From the NCBI RefSeq assembly GCF_028747205.1, contig NZ_CP112880.1, positions 1,736,001 through 1,800,000 of the forward strand: a stretch of DNA of 64,000 bases, in the 5' to 3' direction. The notes under the pieces are model-generated. The model was not told the DNA's origin, searched no databases, and worked only from the letters and a program-made list of their open reading frames with translations. This document shows positions 42,806 through 50,553 of this stretch, in pieces. Both the position numbers and the translations under genes were made by a program. This DNA is from Streptomyces sp. CA-278952. GTDB lineage: Bacteria; Actinomycetota; Actinomycetes; Streptomycetales; Streptomycetaceae. How positions within the stretch are numbered: position 1 is the stretch's first letter; each line of letters starts with the position of its first letter.

Positions 42806-43729
42806 ATGAAGCTCCGTCAGTCCGCCGCCGTCGCGGCCATCGCCGTCCTCGCCCTGACCGCGACCGCCTGCGGCGGCAAGGAGGGCTCCGCCGGTGACAA
42901 GCCGGGCGGCACGAAGCCCGGTTCCTCCGAGGCCCCCGCACTGCCCACGTACACCGCGGCCAAGGACGTCGCCCTGGACTCCCCGGTCTTCAAGAAGGCC
43001 AAGGAGCGCGGCAAGCTGATCATCGGCGCCAAGGCCGACCAGCCGTACCTCGGCTTCGAGGACCAGTCGACGAAGGAGCGCTCGGGCTTCGACATCGAGA
43101 TCGCCAAGATGGTCGCGGCCGACCTCGGCTTCTCCGACAAGCAGATCGAGTGGAAGACCGTCGACTCCGGCGTCCGTGAGACGGCCATCTCCAAGGGCCA
43201 GGTCGACTACTACGTCGGCACGTACACGATCAACGACGAGCGCAAGAAGCAGGTCGGCTTCGCCGGGCCGTACTACAAGGCCGGCGCCGACCTCCTGGTG
43301 CGCAAGGACGACAAGTCGATCACCGGCAAGGACGCGGTGAAGGGCAAGAAGGTCTGCTCGATCGTCGGCTCCACGCCGCTCCAGGAGATCAAGAAGCCGG
43401 AGTACGGCGCGAGCGTCGTCGAGCTGGCCAAGTACTCCGACTGCGTGCAGCAGCTGCTGACCAAGCAGGTCGACGCCGTCACCACGGACGACTCGATCCT
43501 CAAGGGTTACGCCGCCGCCAACTCCGGCAAGCTCCACGTCGTCGGCAAGCCGTTCACCGACGAGCCTTACGGCATCGGCCTGGACAAGGACGACAAGGTG
43601 CTCCGCGAGGCCATCAGCAAGTCGCTGGAGGAGCGCGTCAAGGACGGCACGTACAAGAAGATCTACGAGGCCACGCTGGGTCTGTCCGGTGCGGACTACG
43701 TCGAGCCGCCGGCCATCGAGCGCTACTGA
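42806..43729 (+). CDS. gluB: Glutamate-binding lipoprotein
   Basis: Encodes 307 residues from ATG at 42806. The lipoprotein signal has an MKLRQ n-region, a hydrophobic core and LTATACGG with the lipid-modified Cys at 22. A Lys/Gly/Pro-rich linker leads to a class 3-type amino acid binding domain: GKLIIGAKADQPYLGFED, SGFDIEIAKMVAADLGF, KTVDSGVRETAISKGQVDYY, VGTYTINDERKKQVGFAGPY. It delivers substrate to the GluC-GluD channel outside the membrane. A hairpin 20 bp after the stop (43749-43764) may limit read-through into gluC. Confidence 0.94.
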   Translation: MKLRQSAAVAAIAVLALTATACGGKEGSAGDKPGGTKPGSSEAPALPTYTAAKDVALDSPVFKKAKERGKLIIGAKADQPYLGFEDQSTKERSGFDIEIAKMVAADLGFSDKQIEWKTVDSGVRETAISKGQVDYYVGTYTINDERKKQVGFAGPYYKAGADLLVRKDDKSITGKDAVKGKKVCSIVGSTPLQEIKKPEYGASVVELAKYSDCVQQLLTKQVDAVTTDDSILKGYAAANSGKLHVVGKPFTDEPYGIGLDKDDKVLREAISKSLEERVKDGTYKKIYEATLGLSGADYVEPPAIERY

Positions 43730-43748
43730 CGCCGTCGGCCTTCGTCCC

Positions 43749-43764
43749 GCGGGCTCCGGCCCGC
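43749..43764 (+). terminator. Small hairpin between gluB and gluC
   Basis: GCGGGC-TCCG-GCCCGC forms a perfect 6-bp stem 20 bp after gluB in the 191-bp gap before gluC. Attenuating or message-stabilising hairpins are common after binding-protein genes, which need higher expression than the permeases. Confidence 0.45.
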
Positions 43765-43920
43765 CGTCGAGAGGCCGGCACCCCGTCATCCGTCACGACG
43801 CCCCGCGAGTGACCCAGGCGTCCCGTACGCCACCGCGGTTCCGGTTTTCCCGGGGACCGCGGGCGTACGGGGCGCCCCTTCCCCTGCCCTGATGCCGCTG
43901 ACCGCCGACGCGGAGACCTC

Positions 43921-44568
43921 ATGAACGTACTGCTCGACAATTTCCCAGAGTTCCGCGACGGCTTCATAGGAACCGTGTCGATCACCGCCGTCAGCTCGGT
44001 TATCGCCCTGGTCCTCGGTGTGCTCATCGCCGGATTCCGGGTCTCGCCGGTGCCGCCGCTGCGGTACTTCGGCACCGCCTGGGTGACGCTGATGCGCAAC
44101 ACCCCGCTGACGCTGCTCTTCCTGATCTTCTTCTTCGTCGTGCCCGAGATCCTCTTCCCGGGGATGAGCCCGTTCGTGCTCGGCTCGCTGGCGCTCGGCT
44201 TCTACACCTCCTCGTTCGTGTGCGAGGCGGTCCGCTCCGGCATCAACACCGTGCCGCTGGGACAGGCCGAGGCCGCGCGTTCCATCGGGATGACGTTCGC
44301 CCAGACGCTGCAGATCGTGGTGCTCCCGCAGGCGACACGGAGCGTGATCCCGCCGCTGAGCAGCATCTTCATCGCCCTGACGAAGAACTCCGCGATCGCC
44401 GGCGCCTTCAGCGTCGCCGAGCTGTTCGGCTGGCAGAAGCTGATGAGCGACCGGGGCTACGACATCGTCCCCGTCTTCATCTGGGTGGCCATCGGCTACC
44501 TGATCGTCACGTTTACCATCAGCGGCCTCTTCCGGCTGCTGGAGCGTCGCATGGAGGTCGCCCGATGA
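43921..44568 (+). CDS. gluC: Glutamate ABC transporter permease
   Basis: Encodes 215 residues from ATG at 43921. It has five predicted membrane helices (for example AVSSVIALVLGVLIAGF and TLLFLIFFFVVPEILF) and the permease EAA loop EAARSIGMTFAQTLQIVVLPQ that docks on GluA. It belongs to the His/Glu/Gln/Arg polar amino acid permease family. Its stop overlaps the gluD start (ATGA), so the two permeases are translationally coupled. Confidence 0.94.
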   Translation: MNVLLDNFPEFRDGFIGTVSITAVSSVIALVLGVLIAGFRVSPVPPLRYFGTAWVTLMRNTPLTLLFLIFFFVVPEILFPGMSPFVLGSLALGFYTSSFVCEAVRSGINTVPLGQAEAARSIGMTFAQTLQIVVLPQATRSVIPPLSSIFIALTKNSAIAGAFSVAELFGWQKLMSDRGYDIVPVFIWVAIGYLIVTFTISGLFRLLERRMEVAR

Positions 44569-45506
44569 GCGCCAGCGTTCTCTACGACGCCCCGGGTCCC
44601 AAGGCCGTCGTCCGCAACCGGATCTACGCGGTCGTCGGCAGCCTCGCCATCGCGGCCCTGATCGCGATCAGCATCGTGCGGCTCGCCGACAAGGGGCACC
44701 TCGCCCCCGCGATGTGGGACATCTTCAACTACACGGGCATCCGGCAGAACATCGCCGACGCCCTGCTCGCCACCCTCAAGGCGTTCGGTCTCGCCGCGAT
44801 CGGCTCACTGGTCCTCGGCGTGGTCCTGGTGGTGGGCCGGCTCTCCGACCACAAGCCGGTCCGCTGGGCGGCGACCACCTTCATCGAGCTGTTCCGCTCG
44901 CTCCCGCTGCTGATCACCATCTACGCCATCTGGGTCGGCTTCCTCACCGACTACTCGATGTGGGCGCTGGCCGCGGGTCTGTCCGTCTACAACGGCTGCG
45001 TCCAGGCCGAGGTGCTGCGGGCCGGCATCAACTCGGTGCCCAAGGGCCAGAGCGAGGCCGCGTACGCACTCGGCATGAGCAAGACGCAGGTCATGGTCAG
45101 CGTCCTGATGCCGCAGGCCATCCGGTCGATGCTGCCGACGATCATCGGTCAGCTCGTGGTGACCCTCAAGGACACCTCGCTCGGCTTCATCATCCTGTAT
45201 CCGGAGCTGCTCCAGACCGCGCGGCTGATCGCCTCCAACACGCAGGTGAACGGCCAGTACCCGTACGTCTCGACGATCGTCGTCATCGGCACGCTCTACA
45301 TCGCGATGTGCCTGCTGCTCTCGGCGCTGGCGACGTGGATCGAGAAGCGCGGCCGCCGCGCCAAGACCGGCATCAAGGTGGCGCCCGGCGCCCCGGCCGC
45401 CGGCATCCCGGCGATGGAGGCCGTTCCCGGCCCGGACGCGGGGGGCGCAGGGGGCGCAGGCCCGACGGCCGACGGTGCCGGTGCGACCGGTGTGACGAAG
45501 GACTGA
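44565..45506 (+). CDS. gluD: Glutamate ABC transporter permease
   Basis: Encodes 313 residues from ATG at 44565, overlapping the gluC stop by four bases. Five to six membrane helices are predicted, with a longer first cytoplasmic-to-membrane segment than GluC. The EAA loop SEAAYALGMSKTQVMVSVLMP is intact. The last 55 residues are a Gly/Ala/Pro-rich hydrophilic tail that is not needed for the channel. It completes the gluABCD importer, and a strong hairpin follows. Confidence 0.94.
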   Translation: MSASVLYDAPGPKAVVRNRIYAVVGSLAIAALIAISIVRLADKGHLAPAMWDIFNYTGIRQNIADALLATLKAFGLAAIGSLVLGVVLVVGRLSDHKPVRWAATTFIELFRSLPLLITIYAIWVGFLTDYSMWALAAGLSVYNGCVQAEVLRAGINSVPKGQSEAAYALGMSKTQVMVSVLMPQAIRSMLPTIIGQLVVTLKDTSLGFIILYPELLQTARLIASNTQVNGQYPYVSTIVVIGTLYIAMCLLLSALATWIEKRGRRAKTGIKVAPGAPAAGIPAMEAVPGPDAGGAGGAGPTADGAGATGVTKD

Positions 45507-45546
45507 CCGTCCCGGGCCCTTCCCGGCCCTGACGAGCGGAAGCATT

Positions 45547-45576
45547 CGAGGCAGCGGCGCACGCGTCGCTGCCTCG
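45547..45576. terminator. 10-bp hairpin after gluD
   Basis: CGAGGCAGCG (45547-45556) pairs with CGCTGCCTCG (45567-45576) around a 10-base loop, 40 bp after the gluD stop. It is the likely operon terminator. Confidence 0.7.
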
Positions 45577-45682
45577 GTCACTTGACGCAAGCACCACCAG
45601 TGGGTTGCATACGTTCTGTGATCACGCACCCGGCTTCCTATGCCACGTTCCGCATGACCGTACGGGCCGGAGGGTACGAGCC

Positions 45683-47383
45683 GTGGACCCGGTGATCGTC
45701 GTCGGCGCCGGGCCGGTCGGGCTGACGCTGTCGCTGGCCCTCGCCGCCCAGGGCGTCCCCTCGGTCGTTCTCGACGAGGGCCCCGGCACGGAGGAGCCCC
45801 GCCCCGCCCGCACGGTCGTGCTGCGCGACGACACCGCCGATCTGATGGGCCGCCTCGGCTGCCGGGAGCTGGACCGGGTCGGGCTGCGCTGGTCCGGGTG
45901 GCGTTCGATGCGCCGGAAGCAGCTGGTCCGCAACGTGCCGCTGAGCGGGGGCTGCGACGAGGCCGAGGCCCCGCTCTCCGGGCTCCTTCCCGCGCCGCTC
46001 CATGTTCCGCAACATGCGCTGAGCGCCGCGCTGCGTGCGGCGGCGGACAAGGAACCGCTGGTCCGGCGGGTGCCGCTGAGCCGGATCGACACACTGGAGC
46101 AGGACCCCGACGGCATCACGGTGCACACGAGGGAGCCGGGCCCGACCTGGTGGCGCGGGAGTTATCTGGTCGGCTGCGACGGCGCCAGGTCGACCGTGCG
46201 CAAGCTGCTGGACATCCGGTTTCCCGGCCGTACGGCGGTGGAGCGGCATGCCGTCGCCGCGCTCCGGGCCGAGCTGCCCTGGCCCGACCAGGCCGTCCTG
46301 CACCGGCAGCCCCCCTGGCGGACCGGGGGCGCCGAGGTCTCCGCCCGGCCGCTGCCGGACGGCGTATGGCGGCTGGACTGGCTGCTGCCGCCGCGTGGCG
46401 AACTGGTCACTCCCGAAGCTCTGATCACCCGTATCCGGGACACCCTGGCCGGCTGGTGCGGCGAGACCCCGGCGTACGAGCTGCTGGACACCGGCGTCCA
46501 CACGCTCCACCACCGGCTCGCCCGGCGCTGGCGCAAGCAGCGTGCCTTCCTGGCGGGGGACGCGGCGCACCTGCTGGGCGCCGTGGGCACGCAGGGACTG
46601 GACGAGGGGATCCGCGACGCCGAGAACCTGGCCTGGAAGCTGGCCCACGCCTGGCACCACGGCCCGGCCGAGCACCTCCTCGACAGCTATCAGACGGAGC
46701 GCCGGGCGGCGGTGGCCGCACGGCTGCGCGCCGCCGACCAGTCGCTGCCGATACTGCGCGGCGGAGGCGGCCTGCGGACCCTGGTCCCGGGTGCCGCACG
46801 TGGTCACGACACCCTGCTCTCCGACGGCCATCTGGGCTGCGGAGCCCTGGGTGCGCCCCCGTCGTACTCGCACTCCCCTCTTGCACCACCGCACACGGAG
46901 GCGCACGCCGTCGTCGGTACGCCCCCCGGTGCGCCGGTCGCCGATGTGACGGTGACCGCCCCGGACGGGACGACGGCGCGTCTGCGGGAGCGGCTCGGGC
47001 GGGGCCATCCGCTGGTGGTCCTGGTCGCGCCGGGGACCGGAGTCTGGGACCGGCGGCACTGGCAGACCGCGGGCGTCATGCCCCGCCTCACGGACGCCGT
47101 GGCGGCACTCCCCGGGTCGACGGAGCTACTGGTCACCGAGAGCTATCCGGGGGCGTCGGCCCACACGGTCCTGCTGGTGAGGCCGGACGGGCACCTGGTG
47201 GCCGCCTTCGGCGGCGTACGGCCCGCGGAGCTGCTCACCGCGGCACGGGCCGCTCTGGGCGGTGCTCCCCGCGAAGCGCGGGAGGCCGTGGAACCGGGCG
47301 ACGGCGGGGACGGACAGGACGGGGGGCGCGCGCAGGGGTCCCGGGCCCGGGTCCACGCCGACGGGACCGCCGGTCTCCACTGA
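45683..47383 (+). CDS. FAD-dependent aromatic-type monooxygenase
   Basis: Encodes 566 residues from GTG at 45683, with GGAGGG eight bases upstream; the frame opens earlier without a ribosome site. It is a class A flavoprotein hydroxylase. It has the Rossmann GAGPVGLTLSLALAAQG at residues 7-23, YLVGCDGARSTVRK (DG motif) near residue 170, and FLAGDAAHLLGAVGTQGLDEG (GD motif). The C-terminal 150 residues form a thioredoxin-like domain as in phenol hydroxylase and polyketide hydroxylases. GAVGTQGLDEG replaces the common P-x-x-GQGMN, so the flavin pocket is somewhat altered. The substrate is unknown; it stands alone with no biosynthetic cluster. Confidence 0.9.
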   Translation: MDPVIVVGAGPVGLTLSLALAAQGVPSVVLDEGPGTEEPRPARTVVLRDDTADLMGRLGCRELDRVGLRWSGWRSMRRKQLVRNVPLSGGCDEAEAPLSGLLPAPLHVPQHALSAALRAAADKEPLVRRVPLSRIDTLEQDPDGITVHTREPGPTWWRGSYLVGCDGARSTVRKLLDIRFPGRTAVERHAVAALRAELPWPDQAVLHRQPPWRTGGAEVSARPLPDGVWRLDWLLPPRGELVTPEALITRIRDTLAGWCGETPAYELLDTGVHTLHHRLARRWRKQRAFLAGDAAHLLGAVGTQGLDEGIRDAENLAWKLAHAWHHGPAEHLLDSYQTERRAAVAARLRAADQSLPILRGGGGLRTLVPGAARGHDTLLSDGHLGCGALGAPPSYSHSPLAPPHTEAHAVVGTPPGAPVADVTVTAPDGTTARLRERLGRGHPLVVLVAPGTGVWDRRHWQTAGVMPRLTDAVAALPGSTELLVTESYPGASAHTVLLVRPDGHLVAAFGGVRPAELLTAARAALGGAPREAREAVEPGDGGDGQDGGRAQGSRARVHADGTAGLH

Positions 47384-47418
47384 TCGATTGTCCGTCACGT
47401 GATCGATTGACCGTCACG
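47381..47418. repeat. Two adjacent 19-bp direct repeats at a promoter
   Basis: TGATCGATTGTCCGTCACG (47381-47399) and TGATCGATTGACCGTCACG (47400-47418) differ at one base. The difference creates TTGACC in the second copy. They immediately precede the leader peptide and may be an operator pair. Confidence 0.8.
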
Positions 47419-47435
47419 GGCGCGCGTGGTGTACT
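47407..47435 (+). promoter_or_regulatory. Promoter of the leader peptide-cdo unit
   Basis: TTGACC (47407-47412) and TGTACT (47430-47435) are spaced 17 bp. Transcription would begin about 47442, at or next to the leader ATG (47443). The leader peptide would then be translated from a leaderless message. Confidence 0.6.
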
Positions 47436-47442
47436 CCAGATC

Positions 47443-47529
47443 ATGACCGACACCGATGTGCGCCTGTGGCGGAGGGTCCATATGGACCTCGTCCGTTACG
47501 CGGGCTGCGTGTGTCGCCCGTCCTGCTGA
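47443..47529 (+). CDS. Cysteine leader peptide (28 aa)
   Basis: Encodes 28 residues ending [10 protein letters not shown], with three Cys codons in the last seven positions. The middle ([13 protein letters not shown]) matches the family of short 'R-R-x-H-x-D-L' leader peptides found before cysteine and sulphur metabolism genes in actinobacteria. Its stop lies 74 bp before the cysteine dioxygenase start. Such peptides sense cysteine: the ribosome stalls at Cys codons when charged tRNA-Cys is scarce and changes the fold of the downstream message. The ORF is probably leaderless. Position, length and composition all agree, so this is a firm call despite its size. Confidence 0.85.
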   Translation: MTDTDVRLWRRVHMDLVRYAGCVCRPSC

Positions 47530-47605
47530 CTCGCCTCCCTCTGCCGGCGCGTGCCGTTTTCCGCACGGCCGGAAAACCGCGCGAACTCCTAGGACGGTCC
47601 TCGTG
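47518..47605 (+). promoter_or_regulatory. Attenuator-like RNA structures before cdo
   Basis: Three elements can be read. CCGTCCT (47518-47524), inside the last codons of the leader, is complementary to AGGACGG (47591-47597), which contains the only Shine-Dalgarno-like sequence of cdo. A hairpin, GTTTTCCG-CACGGC-CGGAAAAC, spans 47556-47577. AGGAC-G-GTCCT (47591-47601) is a local inverted repeat over the same ribosome site, two bases before the GTG at 47603. Ribosome occupancy of the leader should therefore control access to the cdo start. Confidence 0.65.
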
Positions 47606-48187
47606 TCTTCCCCTCGCTCCGCCGTGCCCACGGCAGCCGCTGTTCCTTCCCCTTCCGCCCCCGTGACCGGCGGCTCCGCAACCTCGTCCGCCGCCGCACC
47701 GACGGTCGCGGAGCTGATGGACTTCGTCCGCGGCGCCGCTCGGGACGAGGCGCTCATCGCCTCGTTGCCCCTCGATCCGGCGGGCCGCACCTGGATCCGG
47801 CTCGACGGACCGGGAGGCAGCGAAGCGTGGCTGATCGGCTGGCCGCCGGGCACCGGCACGGGCTGGCACGATCACGCCGACTCGTTCGGCGCGTTCACCA
47901 CCGTGGCCGGCGTCCTCAAGGAGCACTCGCTGGCCGTGCGGCTGCCCACCGATGGCTGGAAGACGCTGGAGCTGACGGACGGGGTGGACCGGGCGAGGAA
48001 CCTGGCGACCGGTCAGGGCAGGGCCTTCGGGCAGAACCACGTCCATGAGGTCCTCAACGAGTCCGAGGTCGCCCACGCGGTCTCCGTCCACGCCTACTAC
48101 CCGCCCCTGCCGCGGATCCGCCGGTTCAGCCGCACCGGCGCGGTGCTCCGCCTGGAGCAGACCGAGAGCCCGGAGGAGTGGCAGTGA
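47603..48187 (+). CDS. cdo: Cysteine dioxygenase
   Basis: Encodes 194 residues from GTG at 47603; the longer frame from 47456 runs through the leader and is rejected. Cysteine dioxygenase is an iron cupin that oxidises L-cysteine to cysteine sulfinate. The iron histidines are in [19 protein letters not shown] (H-D-H) and [10 protein letters not shown], as in type I bacterial enzymes. Residues 1-40 are Ala/Pro/Ser-rich and dispensable-looking. It is preceded by the cysteine leader peptide. It overlaps the rhodanese gene by four bases (GTGA), so both respond to the same control and probably serve cysteine or sulphide disposal. Confidence 0.93.
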   Translation: MSSPRSAVPTAAAVPSPSAPVTGGSATSSAAAPTVAELMDFVRGAARDEALIASLPLDPAGRTWIRLDGPGGSEAWLIGWPPGTGTGWHDHADSFGAFTTVAGVLKEHSLAVRLPTDGWKTLELTDGVDRARNLATGQGRAFGQNHVHEVLNESEVAHAVSVHAYYPPLPRIRRFSRTGAVLRLEQTESPEEWQ

Positions 48188-48630
48188 GCGAGGACCGGAA
48201 CACGGACCGGGGCGAGGCCGTACCGGACGCCCCGACGCCCATGGGCATCGACGAACTGCTGGAGCGGGTCAGGGCCGGCTACGACCGGATCGGCCCGCCC
48301 GAGGCTGCCGCGGCGGCGGAGGCCGGGGCGCTCCTGGTGGACATCCGGTACGGGGCGCTCCGCGACCGGGACGGGCTGATCCCGGGCGCGCTGGTCGTCG
48401 AACGCAACGAACTGGAGTGGCGGCTCGACCCCCGGGGCAGCCACCGCGCCGCCGAAGCGGTCGGCCACGACCTGCGGATCGTCGTCATCTGCAACGAGGG
48501 CTACGCCTCCAGCCTCGCGGTCGCCTCGCTGCGGCAGCTGGGCCTGCACCGGGCCACCGACCTGATCGGCGGCTTCCAGGCGTGGCGCGGCGCGGGCCTT
48601 CCGGTCATCTCCGCCGCCACCTCCACCTGA
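48184..48630 (+). CDS. Rhodanese-like sulfurtransferase
   Basis: Encodes 148 residues from GTG at 48184, whose GGAGG at 48172-48176 lies inside the end of cdo; GTG at 48178 is too close to that site. It is a single rhodanese domain: LLVDIRYGALRDRDGLIPGA, the active Cys in VVICNEGYASSLAVASL, and LIGGFQAWRGAGLP. It transfers sulfane sulphur from thiosulfate or persulfides, and alongside Cdo it suggests persulfide or sulfite metabolism. The 4-bp overlap with cdo indicates translational coupling. Confidence 0.93.
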   Translation: MSEDRNTDRGEAVPDAPTPMGIDELLERVRAGYDRIGPPEAAAAAEAGALLVDIRYGALRDRDGLIPGALVVERNELEWRLDPRGSHRAAEAVGHDLRIVVICNEGYASSLAVASLRQLGLHRATDLIGGFQAWRGAGLPVISAATST

Positions 48631-48642
48631 CACCCGGGAGCT

Positions 48643-48671
48643 GACGCCCGGGTGCCTGGCACCCGGGCGTC
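48643..48671. terminator. Hairpin after the rhodanese gene
   Basis: GACGCCCGGGTGCC (48643-48656) and GGCACCCGGGCGTC (48658-48671) are perfect complements. With a realistic loop this leaves a stem of about 12 bp. The right arm belongs to the tandem repeat that follows. Confidence 0.7.
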
Positions 48672-48738
48672 AGGCACCCGGGCGTCAGGCACCCGGGCGT
48701 CAGGCATCAGGTGACAGGCATCAGGCATCAGGCATCAG
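48656..48738. repeat. 15-bp and 9-bp tandem repeats
   Basis: C(T/A)GGCACCCGGGCGT occurs three times from 48656 to 48700. It then degrades into CAGGCATCA units of 9 bp until 48738. The array fills the gap before the next gene. Confidence 0.85.
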
Positions 48739-48827
48739 CTCCGTTCGGACGTCACACACCCGAACGCCACGTTCCACTAGAGCAATCGCCGTGCGTGACC
48801 GACATTCGCCTCACACAGAGGACCGAA

Positions 48828-49523
48828 ATGTACGGAGATGACGCATTCATGGCGACCGCTCTCCTCACCCCCGACCAGCTCGACGGCCAGGCTTCCCGGC
48901 TGCACGACACTCAGGCGTGGCAGCAGATCGTCACGGGCTGGGAGCGCACGATTCCCGAACCCTCGGAGCCCGTGCTCACTCCGGCGGAGGCGACGTCCGC
49001 ACGGCTCGTGGAGCCCACGAAACCTGCGGAACCCGGGCCCGCAGAGCCCTTCGACTGGCGGAACCTGCTGTCCGTACCCGTGGACCGGCTGGTCGACGAC
49101 ACCCTGCGGGCACTGCCCGCCGCGCCCCCGGACGAGCGCCCGCTGCCCGGGAGGATGGGCGCGATGCTGCCCGACCGCGTCCACCTCTGGCGGCGGGTCG
49201 GGCAGAGCGACCTCCGCCCGTCGACCCATCTCGGCTACGCACGGCAGATCCTGGCCGAGTGGGGCTGGCAGAACACCCCGTACCGGCTGCGGAACACCCG
49301 CGGCGCACGCTGCGTCTGCGGGGCCCTCATCTCCGCGCACCGCCTCGGCTACGGCTCCCTCGAAACCGTGGACCGGGCGGGTGCCTGGCTGATCGCGGAG
49401 CTGCGCGCGCAGGGGTGGCCCGGACTGATCGGCCCCTGGAACCGCCATCCCGGCCGCACCGCGGCGGACGCCCTGGCCCTCGTCGACGCCACCATCCGCC
49501 GCGCGTCCCTGGCGGGACAGTGA
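48828..49523 (+). CDS. DUF6197-like conserved protein
   Basis: Encodes 231 residues from ATG at 48828, with AGAGGA upstream; ATG at 48849 is an alternative. The N-terminal half has a Pro/Glu-rich linker (residues 45-80). The C-terminal half, residues about 130-228, holds the pattern I associate with DUF6197: HLGYARQILAEWGW, RGARCVCGALISAHRLGYGS and GLIGPWNRHPGRTAADALAL. The Cys pair in CVCGAL and the WN-x(2)-PGRT element are the most conserved features. The function is unknown. These are often near recA in Streptomyces. Confidence 0.7.
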   Translation: MYGDDAFMATALLTPDQLDGQASRLHDTQAWQQIVTGWERTIPEPSEPVLTPAEATSARLVEPTKPAEPGPAEPFDWRNLLSVPVDRLVDDTLRALPAAPPDERPLPGRMGAMLPDRVHLWRRVGQSDLRPSTHLGYARQILAEWGWQNTPYRLRNTRGARCVCGALISAHRLGYGSLETVDRAGAWLIAELRAQGWPGLIGPWNRHPGRTAADALALVDATIRRASLAGQ

Positions 49524-49679
49524 CCATGGGCCCCTGACCGTCGGAAGCCGATGCCGGGGGGAGGGCCGATCTCGACGTCACGGCAGTCGGAACGCGTACC
49601 GTCGGACGCGTGCCGTCGGGAGGTAACCGCTGGCTGTCGGACGCGTCCGCCGACCGCTGCAAGCCGGCCGCTGCAAGCT

Positions 49680-49740
49680 GGCCGGTGGCCGGTGGCCGGT
49701 GGCCGGTGGCCGGTGGCCGGTGGCCGGTGGCCGGTGGCCG
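49680..49740. repeat. 7-bp tandem repeat GGCCGGT
   Basis: There are almost nine perfect copies of GGCCGGT between 49680 and 49740, in the 298-bp gap between the DUF6197-like gene and recX. Short flanking repeats (GCTGCAAG, GCTGCAAGC) precede it. No gene was seen in this gap. Confidence 0.95.
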
Positions 49741-49821
49741 CAGCGTGTTGGGTTTTGGCCGCCGCTACCCCCTGGCAGGCCCCCGCCCCCCCCTGGCCAC
49801 AAAGGTCTCCGGACCCCGCAT

Positions 49822-50550
49822 TCAGAAAGGCTCGTCCAGGCCTTCCGTGTCCTCGCCCTCCTCCTCCAGCGCCTGGCGCACCACCCGCAGGGCCATGCCT
49901 TCCCCGTATCCCTTGCGTGCGAGCATCCCCGCCAGACGACGCAGCCGCTTGTCCCGGTCCAGACCCCGCGTGGAGCGGAGTTTGCGGGCCACGAGCTCCC
50001 GCGCCGTCTCCTCCTCCTGATCCGGGTCGAGCCGGCCGACCGCCTCGTCGATCACGGTGGAGTCCACGCCCTTCGTCCGCAGCTCACGGACGAGGGCACG
50101 GCGCGCGAGCCCCCGGCCGTGGTGCCGGGACTCCACCCATGCCCCGGCGAACGCCGCATCGTCGATCAGCCCGACGTCTTCGAAGCGGGCGAGCACTTCC
50201 TCGGCCGCCTCATCCGGGATCTCCCGCTTGCGCAGGGCGTCCGCGAGCTGTTTGCGCGTTCGCGGCGTCCCGGTGAGCAGCCGCAGGCAGATGTTGCGCG
50301 CCTGCTCGACCGGGTCACGCGGCTCCCCCTTCTCGGCCCTCGACGAGGGAGGGGAGCCGCTGCTCCTGGTGCCGGAGCGGGCACGGCGACCCGCCCCCTC
50401 GCCGAATCCGCTCCCGGCACTCGCTCCCCCGCGTGAGCGGCGCCCGGGCCGCGGCCCGGAGCCCGCCTCCGGCTCGGCGGGCCCGTAGTCGGATTCGGGG
50501 TCGCCGCCGGGCTCGGCAGGGCCGCCCAGCCACTCCGTACGACGTGTCAC
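49822..50550 (-). CDS. recX: Regulatory protein RecX
   Basis: Encodes 242 residues from GTG at 50550, only three bases after the recA stop. RecX binds inside the RecA filament and limits its activity. The N-terminal 80 residues are Gly/Ser/Arg-rich and disordered. The three-helix RecX repeats follow: ARNICLRLLTGTPRTRKQLA, DVGLIDDAAFAGAWVESR and RRLAGMLARKGYGEGMALRV. The tail is acidic. Close coupling to recA is the standard actinobacterial arrangement. Confidence 0.95.
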   Translation of the reverse strand: MTRRTEWLGGPAEPGGDPESDYGPAEPEAGSGPRPGRRSRGGASAGSGFGEGAGRRARSGTRSSGSPPSSRAEKGEPRDPVEQARNICLRLLTGTPRTRKQLADALRKREIPDEAAEEVLARFEDVGLIDDAAFAGAWVESRHHGRGLARRALVRELRTKGVDSTVIDEAVGRLDPDQEEETARELVARKLRSTRGLDRDKRLRRLAGMLARKGYGEGMALRVVRQALEEEGEDTEGLDEPF

Positions 50551-50553
50551 GGC

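Noticed and set aside
42806..45506. gluC and gluD as TRAP partners for the TAXI protein
   Set aside because: They carry the ABC-permease EAA loop and follow an ABC ATPase and binding protein, so they are a complete ABC importer.
47456..47602. Longer N-terminus for cysteine dioxygenase starting at 47456
   Set aside because: That frame overlaps the leader peptide and translates to Cys/Arg/Ser-rich sequence unlike the family; GTG at 47603 follows directly after the ribosome site.
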